DNA of 64,000 nt from Erinaceus europaeus (GCF_950295315.1 NC_080171.1:31922361-31986360); one strand, 5' to 3'; counted from the stretch's first letter, positions 30,145-40,399 are shown. Numbers and translations are program-made. The notes: generated by a model not told the origin, from the sequence alone.

Positions 30145-31255
30145 GAGCTTCCATTCCTCATCCTGTTCTAGGTCAGGGGCTGAGGGAAAAGTCTATTCTG
30201 TAAGGAGTGAAGGCTGCTCTTTGGGCATTCCAGCTCCTTTTCTGGCAACTTCAAAGGAAAGTGAAGCATTCTGTTTTGTTTGGCTGGAAAGCTTCCCTCC
30301 TGTAGTGGAATCCACAGCTGTTGGCATCTGCAAATAACAACAGAAGAAGGGTTCATGTATGTTTGTTTTTGCCTGGGAAAATGGCAAGGCCTGACATGCT
30401 TAGGGGTGCTGACTACCATTTAGCAATGAAGCTTTTTTTTCCCCCACTAGATTAGGAAACAGATGTTTTCTAGTCCATTGGGGAGCTTTTAAAGGCTGGA
30501 AATACTTCAGAATTATTTTCCAGGGCTGTTGACCTCAATTCTTCGATTATGATCATTCTGGCTGGCGTCCAGGGTTCTGAGCTTCTAATCTGCAGAAACT
30601 CTTCCAGTCTATTTATCCCTCTCTGTTCAATGTGACCTTTTAAATCTTTAATTCATGGAAGCATAGTTCAGATTCAGGAACTGGTTTTATTCATTTCTTG
30701 TTCTCCTGTTCAGTCTAAGTCTAACCATTGAATAGAGGTCTTTTCTTGGCAGAATGCCTTGAAATCAGGTTTTATTTAGCTTGGTATGAATCTTTGACTT
30801 CTCAGCTATTTCGATATTCCTGGCACTTTGAAATGTCACAAATACAACCACATTAGCTAGAATTCATTGAGTTCTGATTCTTAAAGTCAGGATGTGATGG
30901 TCCCTGTCACAGTAATAAAAATGCTTCTGAGATCACAGTGGTTTAATAGGCTATGTAATTTTTTGTTTATGCTCTAAGTTGCCAAATGAGTCTTATCAGG
31001 GTCACTTAGTGACCTGGGGTGACAGAGGCTCCATCTCACATGCTTCTCAGCCACCATCACAGCAGGTAGGGAATGTGGTGAAGGATGGTAGTTACTCACT
31101 GTCTCTTTAAGCATTGTTGGCCAAAATAAGTCACATGGCTGTGTCCTACTTCAAATGGAGCTGGACGTCTCCCAGATACCTGGGAGGAAATGAGAATCAG
31201 AGCTTATGGGGGCCTCTTGAGGGCACCCCTACTGGCTACTGGACTGTGCTACATG
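30145..31255. other. Unclassified interval, about 1.1 kb
   Basis: The longest stretch in this part without a recognised repeat. Ordinary composition with a T8-C5 run at 30433. No splice-flanked long frame is evident. A reasonable place to look for conserved non-coding DNA. Confidence 0.45.
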
Positions 31256-31259
31256 ATTT

Positions 31260-31398
31260 ATATATAATATGTATTCTTCCTTCTACTTCTACAAGCTACA
31301 GTTTTCCTGTGTCCATTTTACAAATGAGAAAACAGATTCCAAGAGGTGAAGTGAGTTGCCCCAAAGCACACAACATTGGGATTGAAATCCAGCCTAAG
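31260..31398 (-). mobile_element. MIR fragment
   Basis: TGTCCATTTTACAAATGAGAAAACAG, CCAAGAGGTGAAGTGAGTTGCCC and GGGATTGAAATCCAGCC match the MIR core and its tRNA-side end in complement. Confidence 0.85.
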
Positions 31399-31399
31399 G

Positions 31400-31680
31400 G
31401 AGCCAGGTGGTGGCACACATGTTACCTTGTTCGAGGACTTGGGTTCAAGTTCCCAGTCCCTATCTAAACCGGGGATGGGGGGCAGGGGGAAGCTTCATGA
31501 GTGGTGAAGCAGTACTGCATGCATCTCTCTCTCTCTCCTTCTCTCAATTTCTGTCTGCCTTATCAAACAAATGAAAGGGGTAAAAATAGCTGCTGGGAGC
31601 TGTGGGTTTGTTATGCAGGCACTGAGCCCCAGCAATAACCCTGGTGTGTTGGGGGTTGGGGGAGGGGAGAAAAAGAAAAA
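31400..31680 (+). mobile_element. Composite SINE (B head, A-type 3' module)
   Basis: GGGAGCCAGGTGGTGGCACAC head, TTGGGTTCAAGTTCCC (B box), GGAAGCTTCATGAGTGGTGAAGC, GGTAAAAATAGCTGCTGGGAGC, GCACTGAGCCCCAGCAATAACCC. The pyrimidine block is short. Confidence 0.88.
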
Positions 31681-31684
31681 GAAA

Positions 31685-32850
31685 GAAGAGAAATCCAGTC
31701 TATTTGGTCCTAAAATTGAAGCACTTCCCTCTGTGTTATTCTGCCTTTGATGTCTCAGATTTTATCTTTGTTCCTTAGCAGACATTTCCCATAGATGTGA
31801 ATGCTGCCAGTCAATCACTTTTCGTGTTTGCTTTGTTTGTGGAAAGTGGTGCTTGGAGGTTGAAGTAATGGTTACTGATGGCCCCATGAGAGTTGTTCAT
31901 CTGGGATCTGGTCCATGGAATCCTACCTGTAGGGTGATGGAAAGTTCAGAGATGACTAGGGTAGAAATGGGGATCCTCTAGGAGCAGACAGAAACTGAAC
32001 TAATACTATCCTTAGTTTTCAGACCTAGGCACACTGATTGAGTTTCTATTGACAAGGGAGAGCTTTGTCCTTTGCGCATCTTAGTGACAATTTGGCCAGA
32101 AAGTTTCATCAGGGACTGGAGAGAGAGCTTCATGTGACTTCCCATGCACTTCCTTCTAGGCTTGAGTCCCAGCACTGTATGGGATCTATGGCCTGGAGTG
32201 GTGAAATTGCACATGCACAAGCTCCTCCCCCCAAACAAACAAACATACAAACAGACATAGGTCACACCAAAAAAACATTTCCTTGGATTACAGGATTCTA
32301 ATAAAGCTGAAGCCCACCCTTGAAATGACTCAGGTATGTGGTCAGTGGCTTGAAGGAGATCGTATTTCTTCTGTCGACAGAGATGAAAGCATTTTTTTTT
32401 GAACATCCTGTCTGTGCCAACACACATATCAATTCCTAAACCACCTTCTCTGCTTCTCATAATGACTAGTGCCAAGGAAATAGTGGGGCCACTACAATAA
32501 CACTGAGCTGGCATCCTTGAGGAAGGTTCTAGAAAAGTAATTTCTTGCTTGGGGGAAAAAACATTCTGAATCATAATGAAATGAACTTGACATTTTAGAT
32601 GCACTGTTAGTGTCACCTTGGCTAACTTTCTGGAAACATTGTGACTTGTTAACTGGGCAACTTCTGATGACTTCTCATTGCCTAGGGAGTAAAGGCCAAC
32701 CCTTTAGCAAACCACACAGAGCTCTTGGCAATTCTGGCTCCATCTACTAAAGTAGTATTCATAATATGTTTTTCTTGGTGCTGTTCTGGAAGGCTCTGTA
32801 TGACAGAGGACTCTTTTTCAACTGCTTGCCAAATGGAAACAGGTGTAGAG
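31685..32850. other. Unclassified interval, possible worn SINE
   Basis: About 1.2 kb. 32100-32260 (CAGGGACTGGAGAGAGAG, GGCTTGAGTCCCAGC, then an AAACAAACAAAC tail) may be an old SINE-E-like copy. The 212-codon minus-strand frame at 31978-32616 crosses this and shows no domain. Confidence 0.45.
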
Positions 32851-32854
32851 AAAA

Positions 32855-33112
32855 TTTGAGTATACACATTACCATGCACAAGGATTTGGGTTCAAGACTC
32901 TGGTCCCCACTTGCAGGGGGGAAGCTTCATGAGCTGTGAAGCAGCTCTGCAGGTGTCTCTCTTTATCTCTCCCCACCTCTCCCTTCTCTTTCAATTTCTC
33001 TCTGTCCTATCAAATTAAAATAAAAGGGGGGCGTGGTGACCACTAGGAGCTAGCTGTGCAGTCCCAGAGCTGTAGTGATAACCCTGGTGGCAATAAAACA
33101 AACAAATAAAAT
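32855..33112 (+). mobile_element. Composite SINE, 5' truncated
   Basis: GAGTATACACATTACCATGC, TTTGGGTTCAAGACTC (B box), GCAGGGGGGAAGCTTCATGAGC, pyrimidine block, CTATCAAATTAAAATAAAAGG, then GACCACTAGGAGCTAGC and GATAACCCTGGTGGC. Confidence 0.86.
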
Positions 33113-33249
33113 GCATCCCAGATCTATTTTCACAACACTCATGCTAACCTTTCTGGCCTCAAATGTGTGGGTTGTCTTTTAATTTTCCTACAACAGGCAA
33201 TTTTCAGATGCCAGCTGAGTATCTTACCATTTTCCTTACTCCTAACACC

Positions 33250-34135
33250 ATCTACCTACAAATAACATCAGATCCCACAGGTGAACTGCTCAGTGCAGTA
33301 GGGGTAGTAGGCTCCCTTGTGACCTAACTTCTCTCTCACTTGATTACACACTGGAGTTTCCTGTAAGTTCTTTCCCTTGGATTCAATTATTTGCTAGAAT
33401 AGCTCATAGATCTCAGGGGGAAAGTGACTTCCATTTATCAGCTTAAGGGTATGACACAGACTTAAGACTATAGCGAAGGATACAAATAAATCAATGAGTC
33501 ACGTGGGGTCTGGGAGCTTCTGACCCTGTGGATTTGGGATGTCTCCCCTTCCTGGCTCACCTGCCAGGAAGTTCTCGGAACTCTACTTTTGGGATAGCTA
33601 TGAAAGTTTCCATAGGCAGGCATGATTAGTTACTATTATTTTAATTGCCACCAGAATTATCACTGGGGCTCCATGCTAGTACAATGAATCAGCCACTCCT
33701 GGTGGTCATTTATTTTTCCTTTTCTTTAAAAAGATATTTTATTTGATAGGACAGAGAGGAATTAGAGGGGAAGAGAAAGGTAGACACCTGCAGACCTGCT
33801 TCATCACTCATGAAGCATCCTCCCTGCAGGTGGGGAACAAGAGCCCGAACCCGGGCCCTTCATCATGGTAATGTGTGTGCTTAACTGGGTTAGCCACTGC
33901 CTGGCCCCTGGTATGCTTAATTATTAACTCCACCTGTAGCCCTTTTATTTTCCGGGGAGACTGGGGGCGGGGAGGCTGGGGATAGGGGTTGGGGCTGAAA
34001 ATTCCAGACTTCTATTCACAGCTTGACACTCCTGGTAACCAGCCCTTATCCAGGACACAAAAGGCACAGCCACCCCCCAGGACATTTCAGGGGATTTAGG
34101 AACTCTGTGTCTGGAGCCAGGCTCCAAGACCAAAT
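33250..34135 (-). mobile_element. Old eutherian ERV LTR, split by a SINE
   Basis: GATTACACACTGGAGTTTCC, TTTGCTAGAATAGCTCATAG, GGAGCTTCTGACCCTGTGG, ATTATTAACTCCACCTGTAGCCC and GGGGCTGAAAATTCCAGAC follow, in order, an LTR pattern common in placental genomes. I recall the pattern but not a secure family name. A SINE sits in it at 33635-33910. Diverged and partial. Confidence 0.6.
33635..33910 (-). mobile_element. Composite SINE inserted in the old LTR
   Basis: ACCAGAATTATCACTGGGGC (3' module complement), ACTCCTGGTGGTCATTTATTTTTCC, GACACCTGCAGACCTGCTTCATC, GCCCGAACCCGGGCCC (B box) and head GCCACTGCCTGGCCCC. Confidence 0.88.
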
Positions 34136-34139
34136 AGTA

Positions 34140-34805
34140 GAACAAAAGATAGTCCTCCTCTTCATATGAGTTTGAAAGCCATTAAGAATCTCTATGCTGG
34201 AGCTTGGGACAGTGACCAATATGTCATTTCACAGAAGGATTTGGTCTTTCTTCCTCACCCTGCAGGGAGCTGTTGGCACTGCAAAGAGAAATTAACTCCA
34301 AAACAAAGATGGTAGACTCAAACTAGCCATATTACAGAGACAAGAGCTTCAGTAGTTCACAGCCATCATTGTCTATACAACAAGGACCGAGTGCTCTATC
34401 TGGTTCATGGTATGCCATAGTAGACTCCTTCAAGTGGAGTAGAGCTGAGGAAGAAATGTTCCATGAAAAGAGTGAGAGAAGATGGTATAGACTCAGGCAT
34501 GCCAAGGACCTTCCCTTGGCTGGCTTTGGGTTCTTATGATGACCTTAATATAGTGATATTGGAAATGAATAGAGCCCTCTTTGGAGCCTGTGTGAGCACT
34601 ATCCATGCCTGAACACTAAAATTTTTCATGGTGCTCATGTCCTTCATCATATTTTCCTATGTTTATCCTGTCATAGATCAACAATGAATGATTCTAGCTA
34701 GTCTCCTGGAGTGGGTGTGGCCCCTAGTTAGTGATGAACACCCAAACTCTGGAACTCAGAATAGGCAGGTCTGGTGAGCAGGGTGTACTTACAGATGACT
34801 TTTTT
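34140..34805. other. Unclassified interval
   Basis: Ordinary composition with no recognised repeat. Open frames are short. Confidence 0.4.
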
Positions 34806-34809
34806 TCCT

Positions 34810-34962
34810 CTTCATTTTTTTAAATTTGTGATTCATAGCAAGTTACAAGATTGTAAGGTTATAGGGTATAGTTCTACACCATACCCATCCCCTAAGTTCT
34901 GTGTCTGCACCCTCCCACCTCTCAGAGATAACCATCATAGTTCTCACAAAGCCTTCAAAATC
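34810..34962 (-). mobile_element. L1 3' UTR fragment
   Basis: TTTGTGATTCATAGCAAGTTACAAGATTG, GTATAGTTCTACACC and GATAACCATCATAGTTCTCACAA, the complement of an older L1 3' UTR also seen at 49660 and 55452. Confidence 0.75.
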
Positions 34963-34963
34963 A

Positions 34964-35252
34964 CTCTGAATTCACTGCTCCTCGAGGCTATTTTTTCCCT
35001 TTTGTTGCCCTGTTGTTGATCATTGTTGTTGTTGTTATTGCTGCCGTTGTTGGATAGGACGTAGAGAAATCGAGAGAGGAGAAGACAGAGAGGGGCAGAG
35101 AAAGATAGACACCTGCAGACCTACTTCACTGCTCGTGAAGTGACTGCCCTGCAGGTGGGAAGCTGGGCCCTCAAACCGGGATCCTTAGGCTGGTCCTTGC
35201 GCTTTGCGCCAAGTGCACTTAACCCACTGTGCTACCGCCCAGCCCCAGCCCC
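34964..35252 (-). mobile_element. SINE-A copy
   Basis: TTCACTGCTCCTCGAGGC (3' module complement), GTTGTTGTTGTTATTGCTG, CACCTGCAGACCTACTTCAC, CTCAAACCGGGATCC (B box), GTGCACTTAACCCACTGTGC (A box) and CCCAGCCCC. Confidence 0.9.
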
Positions 35253-35257
35253 CAACT

Positions 35258-35420
35258 TTTTTTTTTTTTTTTTAAGATTTTATTTATTTGTTAATGAGAA
35301 AGATAGGAAAGAGAGAGAAAGAACCAGACATCACTCTGGTACATGTGCTGTCAGGGATTGAACTCAGGACCTCATGCTTGAGAGTCTAGTGCCTTAGCCA
35401 CTGTGCCACCTCCCAGACCA
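35258..35420 (-). mobile_element. SINE-C copy
   Basis: T19 run, AAGATTTTATTTATTTG, CCAGACATCACTCTGGTACATGTGC, GGGATTGAACTCAGGACCTC (B box), GCTTGAGAGTCTAGTGCC and head CACTGTGCCACCTCCCAG. Near complete. Confidence 0.92.
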
Positions 35421-35464
35421 CCCATAACTTCTTTAGTCAGTCAAGAGATTTCTTTTTGATTTAT

Positions 35465-35572
35465 CCACACAGTGCTATTCAGCTCTGGCATATGGTGGAG
35501 TTTGGAATTGAACCCAGAACCTCTCAAGTACAATTCTCATGTGCCATCACTGCACTATTTCCTTGGTCCTTC
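35465..35572 (-). mobile_element. SINE-D copy
   Basis: GTGCTATTCAGCTCTGGCATATGG, GGAATTGAACCCAGAACC and CTGCACTATTTCCTTGGTCC. Tail missing. Confidence 0.78.
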
Positions 35573-35594
35573 ATAGACACCTTTAAAGAAAAAG

Positions 35595-35948
35595 AGGGCG
35601 GGAGTCGGGTGGTAGTGCAGCGGGTTAAACGCACATGGTGCAAAGCGCAAAGACTAGCATAAGGATCCAGGTTCCTGGCTCCCTACCTGCAGGGGGGTCG
35701 CTTCACAAGCAGTGAAGCAGATCTGCAGGTGTCTTTATGTCTCTCCCCATCTCTGTCTTCCCCTCCTCTCTTCATTTCTCTCTGTCCTATCCAACAACAA
35801 TGACATCAATAACAACAATAACAATAATAGCAAGAGCAACAAGGGCAACAAAAATGGGGGGGGGAGTGGCCTCCAGGAGCAGTGGATTTGCAGTGCTGGC
35901 ACCAAGCACCAGCAATAACCCTGGAGGCAAAAAAACAAATAAATAAAA
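35595..35948 (+). mobile_element. Full-length SINE-A with TSD
   Basis: GAGTCGGGTGGTAGTGCAGCGGG head, GATCCAGGTTCCTGGC, GTCGCTTCACAAGCAGTGAAGC, pyrimidine block, CAACAATGACATCAATAAC tract, GGCCTCCAGGAGCAGTGG module and CCCTGGAGGC. AAAAAGAGGG lies just before the head (about 35589) and after the A-tail (35946). Confidence 0.93.
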
Positions 35949-35949
35949 A

Positions 35950-36292
35950 GAGGGGAGAGATGTTAGGGGGAGATGATTAAAGGGCTCCGAAACCCAATTC
36001 CATCATGACCTAGAAAGAGAAGAGAAAAAAAGGAAAGACCATTTGAAGTACTAACAGGTGTAACTGTAACTTAAAATGGAAGAGAAGGCAGGACAGAAAA
36101 AATGGGAAAAATATATAGATAGGTATACAGATGGTTATAGGAATAATAGTCAACCTGTATCTGTGACCTTGGGAGAGTCACTGCAGTTTCCAGTGGAGGA
36201 AATGGGGACACAGAACTCTGGTGGTGGAAGCTGTGTGGAACTGTACTCCCATTATTTTGTAATTGTGTAACTCATTAATAAAAATAAAAATA
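35950..36292 (+). mobile_element. L1-type 3' end
   Basis: GGGCTCCGAAACCCAATTCC, GTATACAGATGGTTATAGG, CAGAACTCTGGTGGTGGAAGC and TAACTCATTAATAAAAATAAAAAT. The 3'-terminal part of the same L1-like family as 7301-7755. Confidence 0.78.
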
Positions 36293-36296
36293 TAAT

Positions 36297-36580
36297 GTAT
36301 TTATTTTTGCCTCCAGGGTTATTGCTGGGGCTCGGTGCTGGCATTACAAACCTACTGTTCCTGGTGGCCATTTTTTTCCATTTTATTAGACAGGACAGAG
36401 AGAAATTGAGAGAGGAGGGGGAGATAGAGAGGAAGAGAGACACCTGCAGACCTGATTTGCCACTTGTGAAGCATACCCTTTGCAGGTTGGGAGAGGGAGC
36501 TCAAATCCCGGATCCTTGTGTGGGTCTTTGTGCTTTGTACTGTGTGTGTTTAACTGGGTGTGCCACTGCCTGACTTCCCG
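36297..36580 (-). mobile_element. SINE-A copy with 3' module
   Basis: TTTTTGCCTCCAGGGTTATTGC, GGGGCTCGGTGCTGGC, CTGTTCCTGGTGGCC, GACACCTGCAGACCTGATTTGCC, CTCAAATCCCGGATCC (B box) and GTGCCACTGCCTGACTTCCC. The GTTGTT tract is deleted. Confidence 0.9.
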
Positions 36581-36705
36581 ATTTATTTATTAACAAAGTG
36601 GGTGAGGAGAACTAGAGCATCACTTTGGTACATGCAATGCCATAGGCTGACTTCAGGACTCCCCACCTGTCAGTTTAATACTTGATTCACTGTACTTAGC
36701 AGCCA
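36581..36705 (-). mobile_element. SINE-C copy, worn
   Basis: GATTTATTTATTAACAAAGTGGG, AGAGCATCACTTTGGTACATGC, GGCTGACTTCAGGACTCC and TTGATTCACTGTACTTAGC. Confidence 0.75.
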
Positions 36706-36760
36706 CAAATATTTTACTTGTTTATTTATTTTTAATTTAACTCATTTACTTTCAATTTTT

Positions 36761-37041
36761 TAAAAATATTTATTTTATTTATTTATTCCCTTTTGTTGCC
36801 CTTGTTGTTTTATTGTTGTAGTTATTATTGTTGTTGTCGTTGTTGGATAGGACAGAGAGAAATGGAGAGAGGAGGGGAAGACAGAGAGGAGGAGAGAAAG
36901 ATAGACACCTGCAGACCTGCTTCACTACCTGTGAAACGACTCCCCTGCAGGTGGGGAGCCGGGGTTTGAACCAGGATCCTTATGAGGGTCTTGTGCTTTG
37001 CGCCACCTGCGCTTAACCCGCTGTGCTACAGCCCGACTCCC
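36761..37041 (-). mobile_element. SINE-A (short form) with perfect 14-bp TSD
   Basis: TACTTTCAATTTTT precedes (36747-36760) and follows (37042-37055) the element. It reads TTTATTTATTCCCTTTTGTTGCCC, GTTGTT tract, CACCTGCAGACCTGCTTCAC, CTGCAGGTGGGGAGCC, TGCGCTTAACCCGCTG and CCCGACTCCC. This form lacks the extra 3' module. The exact TSD indicates recent insertion, here into an L1 3' UTR. Confidence 0.95.
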
Positions 37042-37055
37042 TACTTTCAATTTTT

Positions 37056-37180
37056 ATGATGATTGATTTGACATTGGTTTGCAAAATTGTAAGATTTCAG
37101 GGGGGACACTTCCATATATGTGTGTTGTGTGTGTATATAAGTAAATTTCCTGAAAACCATAGTTTTTTTTTTTTGCAAAA
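37056..37180 (-). mobile_element. L1-type 3' end, split by a SINE
   Basis: ATGATTGATTTGACATTGGTTTGC and AAAATTGTAAGATTTCAGGGG. The SINE-A just upstream interrupts its tail side. Confidence 0.7.
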
Positions 37181-37255
37181 TCTAAGAGACAGTTTGCCTA
37201 CTTTTTTTTCTTAAAATTATGTGCTTTAGTTATCTTTGCTCCACCCAGGAGCATC

Positions 37256-37455
37256 NNNNNNNNNNNNNNNNNNNNNNNNNNNNNNNNNNNNNNNNNNNNN
37301 NNNNNNNNNNNNNNNNNNNNNNNNNNNNNNNNNNNNNNNNNNNNNNNNNNNNNNNNNNNNNNNNNNNNNNNNNNNNNNNNNNNNNNNNNNNNNNNNNNNN
37401 NNNNNNNNNNNNNNNNNNNNNNNNNNNNNNNNNNNNNNNNNNNNNNNNNNNNNNN
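37256..37455. other. Assembly gap, 200 N
   Basis: Exactly 200 unresolved bases between GGAGCATC and CGCCCAACTCCC. The right edge matches the end of a SINE-A head complement, so the gap probably hides a SINE-A. Frames crossing it are meaningless. Confidence 0.99.
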
Positions 37456-37519
37456 CGCCCAACTCCCGAAAGTTTTTTGAACCACTGTGTTAGCTCCCCA
37501 GCCAGTCCCACATTTTTGT

Positions 37520-37642
37520 GTTACCACCACCATTTTTTTTTTTTTTTAAACCAGAGCATGGCTTCTAGTTGTGCTGGGAGATTGAAGCAGGAACCTTTAG
37601 TGCCTCAGGCATTTGAAAACTCTCACTCTTTCTTGAAAGGTC
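37520..37642 (-). mobile_element. SINE-D copy
   Basis: T15 run, ACCAGAGCATGGCTTCTAG, TGTGCTGGGAGATTGAAGC, CTTTAGTGCCTCAGGC. The head is lost. Confidence 0.72.
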
Positions 37643-37644
37643 TA

Positions 37645-38195
37645 TACCAGACTAGGGGAAATGATGTGATTGCTTTAGAAACCTATGGCCAAAACCCATG
37701 TAGGGCGTCTTCTATAATTAGCAAGCATGCTTTCCCAAAAATAGTTAACAGATGCATTGTTTCAGCATAAAAAAAAACCCCACAGGTTTGGGTTTTTCTT
37801 GTGGGGGTGTGCTCTCTATGTTTGGCCACCTCCATACTTTGTGGCTTGCTTTGGAAAATAGGTTTTATTTCCTTGAAAATCCAGTAAGGTGTTTCCTTGA
37901 GTCAGATCTTTTCTTGGTACCCTTAATAGTAGTTTAGCAGAAATTTTTAGCCATGTGCTGGCACTTCCAGCCCCGTGGGTAGTCTGCTTATAGCATTGAG
38001 CAGCCAGTGTGTGGGAGGTGAGGCTGAGAGTGGAGGCTGATTCAGAAAAAAACCTGTGAGTTTCCCACATGTGCCCTCAATTGCCTCCATCCCTTTTTCT
38101 ACTTCCTTGAATTCCATGCCTCCTTTTGTGCTTTTGAGGATATTGTCTCCCCCTCCACTCCTGCTTCATTCCTTTAGCTAACTCTCACCACCAAT
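37645..38195. other. Unclassified interval
   Basis: No named repeat. An AATAAA-free, mildly AT-rich block. The minus-strand frame at 37816-38070 has no domain. Confidence 0.4.
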
Positions 38196-38199
38196 CACA

Positions 38200-38625
38200 G
38201 GCATACACACCTCTTTTTAGGATGTCTGACATGCATGCTTATGTTCATAGCTACATTATTCACAGTAGCCAAAATATGGAAGCAACCTAAATGTCCATCA
38301 ATAGATGACTGGGTAAAGAAGTTATAGGATATATACTCAATGGACTACTACTCTGCAATTAAAAAAGATGATTGTGTATCCTTTAGGGCACAATGGATGG
38401 GACTGGAGCTGGTTATGCTTACTGAAGTAAATAAGCAAGTGAAGGATGACTATTGGGTGGTCTCACTCATTTGGGGAATATAGAGAATTGAATGACATGA
38501 ACTTGAATTTATGGTGGTTATTGTTGAGGTAGGAGGGTGGAAGACACAGAACTTTGGCCATAGGAGTGGTGTGGAAATATACTCCTATTATCTTATAATC
38601 TTGTAAGTCACTATTAAAAAAATAA
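38200..38625 (+). mobile_element. Truncated L1: ORF2 C-terminus plus 3' UTR
   Basis: A plus-strand frame carries the end of ORF2 (YTMDYYSAIKKDD and WMGLELVMLTEVNKQVKDDYW-like blocks), then GACACAGAACTTTGGCC and TATTATCTTATAATCTTGTAAG, ending ATTAAAAAAATAAATAA. An older L1 lineage than the one at 61290. Not functional. Confidence 0.85.
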
Positions 38626-38671
38626 ATAATATGACATGACTGATACAAAACTCATGCCCTGCAGCAAAAAA

Positions 38672-39060
38672 GAAATAAAAAGGGGGGGGGGTGCGGTAGC
38701 AGAGTGGGTTAAGTGCACATGGGGTAAAGCACAAGGACCAGCCTAAGGATCCCGGCTCGAGCCCCCGACTCCCCACCCGCAGGGGTGGGGGGGTTGCTTC
38801 ACAAGTGGTGAAGCAGGTCTGCAGGTGTCTATCTTTCTCTTCCCCTCTCTGTCTTCCCCTTCTCTCTCAATTTCTCTTTGTCCTATCCAACAACGACAGC
38901 AATAACAACAACAATAATAACAACAATGATAAACAACAAGGGTAACAAAAGGGAAAAAATAGCTTCCAGGAGTAGTGGATTTGTAATGCAGGCACCAAGT
39001 CCCAGCAATAACCCTGGAGGTAAAAAGAAAAAAAAAAAGAAGGAAAGAAAGAAAGAAAAA
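38672..39060 (+). mobile_element. SINE-A copy with 3' module
   Basis: GTGCGGTAGCAGAGTGGGTTAAG head, GATCCCGGCTCGAGCCCCCG, GTTGCTTCACAAGTGGTGAAGC, pyrimidine block, CAACAACGACAGCAATAAC, TAGCTTCCAGGAGTAGTGG and CCCTGGAGG, tail of A and GAAAGAAAG. Confidence 0.93.
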
Positions 39061-39074
39061 AGGATCCTTGACTT

Positions 39075-39225
39075 AAAATCTGTAGCAGTAAAATTACAAA
39101 AGCATGTTCTGAGACAGATACCAGAATCTTGTATGGTATGGTATGGCGGTGCTGAAATTGAACCTTTGACTTTGAGGCCTCAAGCATGAAAGTCTGGTAC
39201 ACAAACCACTGTACTATGTCCCTGG

Positions 39226-39228
<3 letters not shown>
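39075..39228 (-). mobile_element. SINE-D-like copy, worn
   Basis: TGGTATGGCGGTGCTGAAATTG, AACCTTTGACTTTGAGGCC, CAAGCATGAAAGTCTGGTAC and CACTGTACTATGTCCCTGGC. Confidence 0.72.

Positions 39229-39229
<1 letters not shown>

Positions 39230-39275
<46 letters not shown>
39230..39275. repeat. (AT)n microsatellite split by an LTR
   Basis: About 23 AT units before the LTR insertion. A short TATATATAT continues after it at 39539-39547. Confidence 0.95.
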
Positions 39276-39279
<4 letters not shown>

Positions 39280-39538
39280 CAGAAGTTCGAGTCCCGATCT
39301 CACGCAAAGAAGACCAGAATCACACCCAATAGCAAGAGCCTTTATTATCAAGCTTAAGCTTGGGTCGCTGACACCCTTCCAAGCAAGGGAGAGTCTGCAA
39401 CCCCAATCACTTATTGTCCCACCTTTTTATAGTTATCATCACAGGGTGGGCACAGGTGGAAATATCCACACGAAACAAGGAACAATTGGCCTTGGACCAA
39501 CAGCTGCTCTCAATATTTGGGGCCCCCCTTCAACCCCA
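39276..39538 (-). mobile_element. Solo ERV LTR inside an (AT)n tract
   Basis: A 263-bp unit starting TGCCCAGAAGTTCGAG and ending CTTCAACCCCA, flanked by TATATA on both sides (ambiguous because the target is an AT repeat). Minus reading gives a TATA box (complement TTTTTATA at 39424-39431) and polyA signal (complement TTTATT at 39341-39346), so it has a compact U3-R-U5 layout. No internal genes. Confidence 0.75.
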
Positions 39539-39619
39539 TATATATATGTTTATATTTTAAATCTACTTGTTTATTTACTCATTAGCTCTTATAGCTTACT
39601 GAATCTGAGTGCATACTTA

Positions 39620-40010
39620 CTTTAGTTTGAGGAAATTCTCAGCTGATATTTCGTCAAATAAAATTATGTGCCTTTCTCCCTTCTTTTCTAGGCATTTCTG
39701 TGATGTGAATGTTGTTCCTCTTGATGTTGTCCCCTAGGCCCTTTATGAGACCGCCATTTGGTTTCAGTCTTTTTTTATCTTGCTGTTTCAGTGGATTCTC
39801 TCACCTGTCCTCCAGCTTTGACCTTTGGCTTTTTTCTTTCTGCTGGTATTCTCTGCAACTGCATTATTATTATTTCTATTTTTAGCTCAGTTACTATATA
39901 TTTTTTACTTCTGTTTTCTGATATGTCTTCTCTAGAACTTTCTCTCATACTTTCTTTGATTTTGTTGAAGTTTTCTTCCATTGAACTTTTCATTTTGATG
40001 GACCATTTAT
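39620..40010 (-). mobile_element. Possible old L1 ORF1-region fragment
   Basis: The minus-strand frame 39993-39775 is rich in K, E and I with heptad-like spacing (MKSSMEENFNKIKES, then SKKYIVTELKIEI), like the coiled coil of L1 ORF1p. Flanking DNA (GATGTTGTCCCCTAGGCCCTTTATGAGACC) is of the kind seen in old L1 5' sequence. Tentative: a coiled-coil-like frame can arise by chance in AT-rich DNA. Confidence 0.4.
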
Positions 40011-40020
40011 TTGAAGCCTT

Positions 40021-40347
40021 TTTTTTTTCCCTCCAGGGTTATTGCCAGGGCTTGGTGCCTGTACCAAGAACCTTTTTTTCCCCTTTTGTTGCCCTTGTTG
40101 TTTTCTCATTGTTGTGGTTATTATTGTTGTTGTTGTTGTTGCTGTCGTTGGATAGGACAGAGAGAAATGGAGAGAGGAGGGGAGACAGAGAGGGGGAGAG
40201 AAAGATAGACACCTGCAGAGCTGCTTCACCGCCTGTAAAGGACTCCCCTGCAGGTGGGGAGTCGGGGGCTCAAACCGGTATCCTTACGCTGGTCCTTGTG
40301 CTTCATGCCACGTGTGTTTAACCTGCTGCGCTACTGCCTGACTCCTG
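40021..40347 (-). mobile_element. SINE-A with perfect 12-bp TSD
   Basis: ATTTGAAGCCTT lies at 40009-40020 and 40348-40359. Body: CTCCAGGGTTATTGCCAGGGC, GTTGTTGTTGTTGTTGCTG, CACCTGCAGAGCTGCTTCACC, CTCAAACCGGTATCC, CTGCGCTACTGCCTGACTCC. Confidence 0.94.
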
Positions 40348-40399
40348 ATTTGAAGCCTTCTTTAGGAAATTTATATAGGCCTGTTGAATTTGGAGTTTT

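Noticed and set aside
31978..32616. 212-codon minus-strand frame
   Set aside because: No domain, no plausible splice context, and it crosses a worn SINE-like patch with an AAAC repeat. Length alone is not enough in 64 kb.
37198..37770. Frames spanning the N block
   Set aside because: Unknown bases were read as open codons; there is no evidence for coding.
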